25,433 bases of DNA, taken from Hydnum rufescens UP504 (lineage: Eukaryota; Basidiomycota; Agaricomycetes; Cantharellales; Hydnaceae). The DNA is taken from the NCBI GenBank assembly GCA_014904985.1, contig MU129233.1, positions 1-25,433 on the forward strand, given 5' to 3'. This document shows positions 21,356 to 25,433 of the stretch, piece after piece; positions within the stretch are counted from its first letter, which is position 1, and each line of letters opens with the position of its first letter. The notes under the pieces are model-generated. The model searched no databases, was not told the origin of the DNA, and saw nothing but the letters and a program-made list of their open reading frames with translations. The translations under genes were made by a program, and so were the position numbers.

Positions 21356-21623
21356 AATTCCATGAGATCCATCCTTAGTCTTGCCACAGGGTTCCAAGTA
21401 CCCAAAAAGGGGGAACTCGTTCGAGCCATTCAAGATGCATAGGAATGGTGACAGAAGGACCCAGCTCGTCATCGTTATATTCCCCCAATCCAGACGTGCC
21501 CACCTACCAAAATTGGAGCACAGCCTCCTGAAGCTCATTACAGCGGGCATCGACAATGCCCGCTAAACAAAGGACCAGAATACTAGGGAATACCCCTTCA
21601 TGGCCGAAGGGACTGGGGGGCTG
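21356..21623 (+). other. tail of the element: short open stretches and purine tract
   Basis: After the TGA at 21353 the same frame stays open as far as TAG near 21438. Another frame is open from about 21366 to TAA 21564 (PKLEHSLLKLITAGIDNAR before the stop). Which one continued the giant protein is unclear. The segment ends with GAAGGGACTGGGGGGCTG (21606-21623), the presumed polypurine tract next to the right LTR. Confidence 0.45.
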
Positions 21624-21883
21624 TGTTAGTGGTGTCCGGAGTCCCTTAGGCCACTTGGCAGTCCCATGGGCAGAGCCATAGCTCTTGCCTACTTTCTCTC
21701 TTTCTTTTTCTCTTTCCTACTTCTTATTTAAACCCAGTGGAAAGCTTCTCCACTGGAGTTTGGTGCTGCCCTGGCTTATAGCTAGATTCGTCTCTTATTA
21801 CATAATCAGTCTAGTGATAGCCAGCCATGGCAGAGTCTGAAATGTATCTTTTCTACCATTATCATCTGTCCGTCTCGCAGAGT
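21624..21883 (+). repeat. right LTR / direct repeat
   Basis: Matches 13273-13532 base for base except AGAGTCTGAA here against AGAGTCCGAA on the left, a CG to TG change. It stops at CGCAGAGT and is followed by TGCAG and then the inner edge of the right inverted repeat. Confidence 0.9.
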
Positions 21884-22083
21884 TGCAGTATAGAAGAAGG
21901 GTTGGGAGCTCCGATGACTGTCAAATCAAAATCTGGTTCAGCCAGTGTGTAGATGGGAGACTGTATTTCTGTTGTTATTCGTAGGGCTGGTTCGCTTCAA
22001 TGGTTGATCACACTCTGTAAGACGTGTATGGTGTTCAGTGGAGAATAGGAAGGGATATGGACTAGCTGTAGTCAATGATATAT

Positions 22084-22205
22084 CGTGTAGGATGCTTGTA
22101 GAAAGGCTTATACGTCTGTGATGCTTGTAGAAAGGCTTATACATCGTGTGGGATGCTTATAGAAAGGCTTATATGTCTGGGATGCTTGTGGAAAGGCTTA
22201 TACAT
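22084..22205. repeat. about 30-bp tandem array, four units, right arm
   Basis: Units of GGATGCTTGTAGAAAGGCTT followed by ATACATCGTGT or ATACGTCTGT. Mirror of 4018-4145. Confidence 0.8.
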
Positions 22206-22605
22206 CGTTCGTGTTGTGTTGGTCTGTTTACTGATATTTGTGTATTCTTGTTTATGTTCTCCTGGTCAAAATGCGGATATCTGTGGGTTATAGACTGGTC
22301 AGTGCTTGGTTAGTCTTGTTAGTATGTTTCTTTCTTCTTTCTTCAAAACCTGATACGTATTTCGTTATGCTTACTTTTCCTTGGATGTCCAGCAACTCTA
22401 ACCTTAGGTCCTGCAACTATCCTTGGCTTTGGTGATTCGCGTAGAGGGCTACCAGTGGCTTTGTCTCAACAACCTTGAAGATGACTTAGCTCCAGATGGC
22501 TTATAGATAGACTGTTCTTTTAGAGGCAAGCAGAAAAGTTGACAGTGGTTGACAGTAATGATTCCCAGAGGAGATTATTGTGTGGGGGTACAGGAAATCT
22601 ACCAG

Positions 22606-22613
22606 CTTTTATA
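22606..22613 (-). promoter_or_regulatory. TATA box in right inverted repeat, facing inward
   Basis: CTTTTATA on the plus strand reads TATAAAAG on the minus strand, the mirror of the box at 3613-3620. It is directed toward the LTR element. Confidence 0.45.
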
Positions 22614-22982
22614 CCCTTCTGAAGGTGGCTGTGTTTAAGAAATATGACTCCCCCATGGGTGAGTCATATGTGAGTCATAGGTGAGAACAAAAGAAAAATA
22701 ACAAGATGATGTAATAATGCAGTCATAGCTGAGTCATTCATAAAGAGAACAAAAGGAATCATGAGGGGGGGTGATGTCACCAATTTGCTGAGCATGTGGA
22801 ATGCTTGGAGCATGTGGTCACTGACCATGTGGAGCATTCTGGAGGCGAAATCAAAGGATATCTCCAGGTTTTGGAGATTAATTTGAGCATAGTCCAGTGG
22901 TTAAGGTGTTTTGTTGTTGGTTGATAATGGGAACAAGTGCATAGGATGGGATTCAATGCAGAAACAGCAGTTTGCATCCATA

Positions 22983-23405
22983 ATAGACGTTCTTGGTATC
23001 ATTAGATGCGGATTTTTCACAGCTTTCTGGGCGCGGTGGTTCCGAGAAGATCCGGTGTAAACTGACAGAGAAATTCATTTTTTACTGATGGGTGTTGATT
23101 CTGATAGTAATATCGCTCTGTAGAGTTCAGTTTTGATCTGTTCTTCGCGTGCTCAGTACCGTCGGATGCGGATTTTTTATATCTTTCTAAGCGCGGTTGT
23201 TCCGAAAGGATTGAATGCGAACTGACGGAGAAATTCGATTTTTTACTGGAAATTCCGGATTTTGGTAGTAAAATTGGCCTGGAGAGTGCAGTTCTGGTCC
23301 GTTCGACTTGTGTTTGGTACCGTTCGAAAGGTGTGAATCGTAGCTTTCTAAGAGTTATATGGGTGTACCTCTCCGATCAAAACTGACGGAGTTATAGAAC
23401 GAATT
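22983..23405. repeat. about 165-bp degenerate tandem units inside the right inverted repeat
   Basis: Mirror of the units at 2781-3207, with the same boundaries (CAGTAAAAAA/GAATTTCTC in reverse complement). Some CG positions kept here are TG or CA on the left. Confidence 0.75.
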
Positions 23406-23517
23406 CGATTTCCGCGCATAGCCGTAATTAATTTCGTAATTGGTCATGTGATCCTCCAATGGCTGGAAGTGGTGTGATTTCGCATTTTCTGATACTGGAT
23501 GTTTTTATCTTCCACAG

Positions 23518-23532
23518 ATGGTGAACACTTTT
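23518..23532 (-). promoter_or_regulatory. orphan copy of the AAAAGTGTTCACCAT gene-start word at the repeat edge
   Basis: On the minus strand AAAAGTGTTCACCAT lies here, one base outside the inverted repeat. The identical 15-mer is at 24098..24084, where its last bases form the start of the 170-aa gene. It may be the front end of a fourth gene whose body has been cut off by the repeat. Alternatively it is a chance or short duplicated word. Confidence 0.4.
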
Positions 23533-23572
23533 AATTGCAGCCCCTTGCAATGTCGTTTGCCTTTTTCCACAG

Positions 23573-24085
23573 TTATACGATTGAGATCTGATCGTGCCTC
23601 CTTGTGTAGAACCACCATGTCCATCCTTCGAACCAAAGCGAGATTTCCTGCGAGTTTATGCTTCGAATTTGGTGATAGAAGTCGCTTATTGTTGGGTAGG
23701 GGTCTTTAATATCCGCGTTTTTAATAGTTTTTCCTTTGTATTGTCCTAGGATTTTTAAGCGAATACCCACTTTGGATGATTCGTTAGGGTGGAGGTCAAG
23801 AGCATCCGTGGAGAAGGTTCGACGAGGTACAGTGGTGTTTTCTGGAATGCGGAGGAGAAGGACAAATTCGATTTCGAGATCATGGCGTATTGAGGGTCGA
23901 TTGTTATGCGGTTCTCCGAACTCGTACGTTGTCCAGTCGACTCTTTTTGTCTTTATAACGCCATCGTATGCAACTTGGGGATTTGGATAATAGCGGATAA
24001 TCATGTGGGGTTTGAGATGGGTGAATGGTTCGGGGTATGGGTAATCAAATTGCCGATATACAATCGTGTGAAGTTCCAATGGCAT
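23573..24085 (-). CDS. orphan protein of 170 aa
   Basis: An uninterrupted minus-strand frame runs from ATG 24085 to TAA 23573. The start context CACCATGCC fits the fungal translation-start consensus. The frame continues upstream for 13 codons without another ATG. The protein is rich in aromatic and charged residues: MPLELHTIVYRQFDYPYPEP at the start, HMIIRYYPNPQVAYDG and EIEFVLLLRIPENT in the middle, and SLWFEGWTWWFYTRRHDQ near the end. It has no signal peptide or membrane segment and looks like a compact beta-rich soluble protein. I do not recognise a family. It follows the 188-aa gene by 104 bp on the same strand. The stop lies 57 bp before the right inverted repeat. Confidence 0.55.
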   Translation of the reverse strand: MPLELHTIVYRQFDYPYPEPFTHLKPHMIIRYYPNPQVAYDGVIKTKRVDWTTYEFGEPHNNRPSIRHDLEIEFVLLLRIPENTTVPRRTFSTDALDLHPNESSKVGIRLKILGQYKGKTIKNADIKDPYPTISDFYHQIRSINSQEISLWFEGWTWWFYTRRHDQISIV

Positions 24086-24189
24086 GGTGAACACTTTTTG
24101 ATTCGTGCCTTGAGGATAGTCGTTCGATTTGCTTTTATGTCACTTTTGCATCCGTAAACCAATTGATCATGTGTCCATTTTAATTTCGC

Positions 24190-24868
24190 TTAGGCCTTTC
24201 CATGGATTCGGATTCCTTCATTGATTGGCAGGGTCGCTTCATATTTCGCTGTCATCTTCTCATACGTCAATGTCATCAGGGTGTGGGCAGAGGTGATGTT
24301 TTATTTCGTAAAGGGATCAAACGACGATGGGGGTTGCGTGGGTGAAGTATGGGTATGGGCACTCATCGTCCATTTCGCCAAATACTACGAGGATGAGGTG
24401 GATTCGAACGAGAAGGTGACCATCTGAGCTGAGGTCCTTGGTTTGGGTTTGGCTCAAGTAGGCATAATAGAAGTGATCGGTGTCGTTTTCGATATCAGGA
24501 TAGAATATGCCAAATTCTCCTACACGTAGTGCCAGGTAGTGTGAGTCGCGGTTGGTTACTAACACTCCAAGGCCGATTTCAGTTTCTCCCAATGTTTGAA
24601 AGTCCTGACATGAAAGAGGAATTTGATCCATCGAATTCGAATTATCGCCTGAGTTCTCGATATCGCCTGAGTTCCTGAATGTTTAATGAACGTCCTTAAT
24701 GACCGTGGTGTTTACATACTGGTTGAACTCATGGCTTTTCGAGGTTGTAGTGGGAGTTTTTAGAATCGCGGATGGAGGCGTTTGGTCCGCGTTTTTCGAT
24801 GACTTTTGTATCCAGTTATTCGGTTTTGACACGTGACCAGACCCGCTGTTTATGTTCTCCTTTTCCAT
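24190..24868 (-). CDS. orphan protein of 188 aa, three exons
   Basis: Exons 24868..24720, 24674..24326 and 24258..24190 total 567 nt. Intron 1 (45 nt) has a consensus GTATGT donor and CATTCAG acceptor. Intron 2 (67 nt) has GTCGTT...TATGAG, a weaker donor, with CTGATGAC as a possible branch site. The N-terminus is Ser/Thr/Asn-rich (MEKENINSGSGHVSKPNNW). A double NSGD-type repeat straddles the first junction. A core follows with TLGETEIGLGVLVTNRDSHY, FGIFYPDIENDTDHFYYAYL and LLVRIHLILVVFGEMDDECP. The end is EATLPINEGIRIHGKA. The function is unknown. If intron 2 is not real, the frame meets a TGA at 24322, and this would be a decaying gene. Confidence 0.5.
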
Positions 24869-24930
24869 TTATGGTGTTTTTCATTCGCCTGGCATTTTCG
24901 TGATAGAGGAAGTTTTTTTTTTTATTATTT

Positions 24931-25322
24931 TTAGAGGTGATTCGACGACGATGATGGTGGTTTATTCAGGAGGGTGATGGGTGAATGTAGGAAGGTGGAC
25001 CGTGTCTGTGTCGACATTCCATATACGGCCGTTCTTATCTGCACCTTTACATGAAAATCGGAGTCATCGGTGTATTCTCGGGTTACGCAATACGATTCGA
25101 GGCGGGCGATCGTATACGTTTGGACTGCAGTTGTCGTGTTGGGGCAAAAGTAACCCCTTCGTCCGATGTGGAGATTGAGAATTGGATCGTTCCGGTCCCT
25201 GACATGCTGTACAAGAAAACCATGAATCCTGTCGCATCGTCCGGAATGTATACGTCGTCGAGGTTGGGATGGGAGTTCTGTGTGATCTCAGAAATGCCGT
25301 TGGTGAGTATGTTGGTAGGCAT
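24931..25322 (-). CDS. orphan protein of 116 aa, two exons
   Basis: Exons 25322..25118 and 25076..24931 join in phase (351 nt). The intron is 41 nt (GTATAC...CCCGAG), short but within fungal range. Motifs are LDDVYIPDDATGFMVFLYSM, TGTIQFSISTSDEGVTF and, after the junction, YTDDSDFHVKVQIRTAVYGM. The tail is Ser/Pro-rich. The pattern of short alternating hydrophobic stretches suggests a beta-sandwich-like small protein; no family is recognised. The stop is followed at once by AAATAATA and an A11 run. The next gene begins 62 bp downstream. Unspliced, the frame would end at TAA 25083 (79 aa). Confidence 0.5.
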
Positions 25323-25354
25323 ATTCGATGGTGTCTACCCCTTTTTAGGTAAGC

Positions 25355-25361
25355 ATTTATA
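25355..25361 (-). promoter_or_regulatory. TATA box upstream of the 116-aa gene
   Basis: GAGTATAAATGC on the minus strand lies 33 bp before the ATG at 25322. The rest of the window beyond it (25362-25433) shows no gene start and may belong to a neighbouring transcript. Confidence 0.4.
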
Positions 25362-25433
25362 CTCTGTTGAAAACGTTGAGGTCGCATTACTACGAGGTCT
25401 TTGGCGAATTTCGGCCTTGAGATCGGCTTCTCA

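Larger units (their letters stand above)
13273..21883 (+). mobile_element. 8.6-kb LTR-flanked element carrying a giant non-pol frame
   Basis: Two 260-bp direct repeats (13273-13532, 21624-21883) start TGTTAG and, by my comparison, differ at one base. The right copy is preceded by a purine tract ending GGGGGGCTG, as expected for plus-strand priming. The interior holds one long forward frame with no recognisable reverse transcriptase, RNase H, integrase or protease. This points to a non-autonomous LTR retrotransposon or a new element class. The 5-bp flanks (CAATA on the left, TGCAG on the right) do not match, and the right inverted repeat begins 5 bp after the right copy. The insertion end has therefore been rearranged, or the right copy is a truncated next unit. 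A possible primer-binding TGGCAGAGTCCG starts at 13477; if real, the LTR proper would be only 204 bp, ending CCA. Confidence 0.75.
21889..23516. repeat. right long inverted repeat (about 1.63 kb)
   Basis: Reverse complement of 2671-4336. The inner edge is TATAGAAGAAGGGTTGGGAG and the outer edge is CATCCAGT-mirror ...TTTTTATCTTCCACA at 23516. Direct flanks of the two arms (GTCAACGG before 2671, GATGGTGA after 23516) do not form a target duplication. It has an 11-bp GACTCACATAT-type duplication absent from the left arm. Confidence 0.9.

Noticed and set aside
13476..21566. Reading the LTR element as an ordinary Ty3 or Copia polyprotein
   Set aside because: No zinc knuckle, protease DSG/DTG, reverse transcriptase YxDD, RNase H or integrase HHCC/DDE pattern could be seen in any of the open frames.
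2671..23516. Starship-type giant element
   Set aside because: No DUF3435 tyrosine recombinase-like gene is visible at either end, and Starships lack 1.6-kb terminal inverted repeats.
1..25433. CRISPR arrays, operons or bacterial signals
   Set aside because: No spaced identical repeats of that kind, no Shine-Dalgarno-led gene runs, and introns are present throughout.

Overview
The window looks like a repeat-rich stretch of a basidiomycete (probably Agaricomycete) nuclear genome. The protein-coding pieces are interrupted by 45-70 nt introns with fungal signals (GTAAGC or GTATGT donors, CTGAC-like branch sites, CAG or AAG acceptors). A decayed KDZ-type (Kyakuja/Dileera/Zisupton) transposase and two genes resemble families that are expanded in mushrooms. 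No database search was possible, so all names rest on remembered family patterns and on sequence structure.

Layout. Positions 1-2670 are left flank: a 169-bp tandem duplication, a possible coding fragment, and a minus-strand gene with a WWKWW-type C-terminal domain whose 5' end is lost. Positions 2671-23516 form a 20.8-kb block bounded by inverted repeats of about 1.65 kb (2671-4336 and 21889-23516). From left to right the block holds: a three-exon minus-strand gene (4350-5477); a solo LTR with a perfect 5-bp target duplication (5710-6356); a small divergent three-exon gene behind a TATA box (6477-7083); about 4 kb of tandem repeats and gene debris, including three adjacent 17-bp minisatellites; a minus-strand KDZ transposase pseudogene (13169 down to about 11360), broken next to an old LTR fragment; and an 8.6-kb LTR-flanked element (13273-21883).

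The LTR-flanked element is the most unusual part. Its 260-bp direct repeats differ at one base by my reading. Between them, one forward frame runs about 7 kb with only five stops, all TGA, then continues in another frame for about 1 kb. The implied protein of about 2,600 residues is built from degenerate repeated modules and shows no reverse transcriptase, RNase H, integrase or protease motif that I can recognise.

Positions 23517-25433 are right flank: three small, closely packed minus-strand genes (116, 188 and 170 aa as modelled). A CACCAT hexamer lies at or just before each start, and a fourth copy abuts the inverted-repeat boundary.

How it fits together (inference). The block looks like a large transposon-like unit with long terminal inverted repeats, a dead KDZ transposase, captured or hitch-hiking genes and nested LTR elements. 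Stops inside long open frames are nearly all TGA, and several differences between repeat copies are CG to TG or CA. This fits decay by deamination of methylated CpG rather than classical RIP, although UGA recoding in the giant frame is not excluded.
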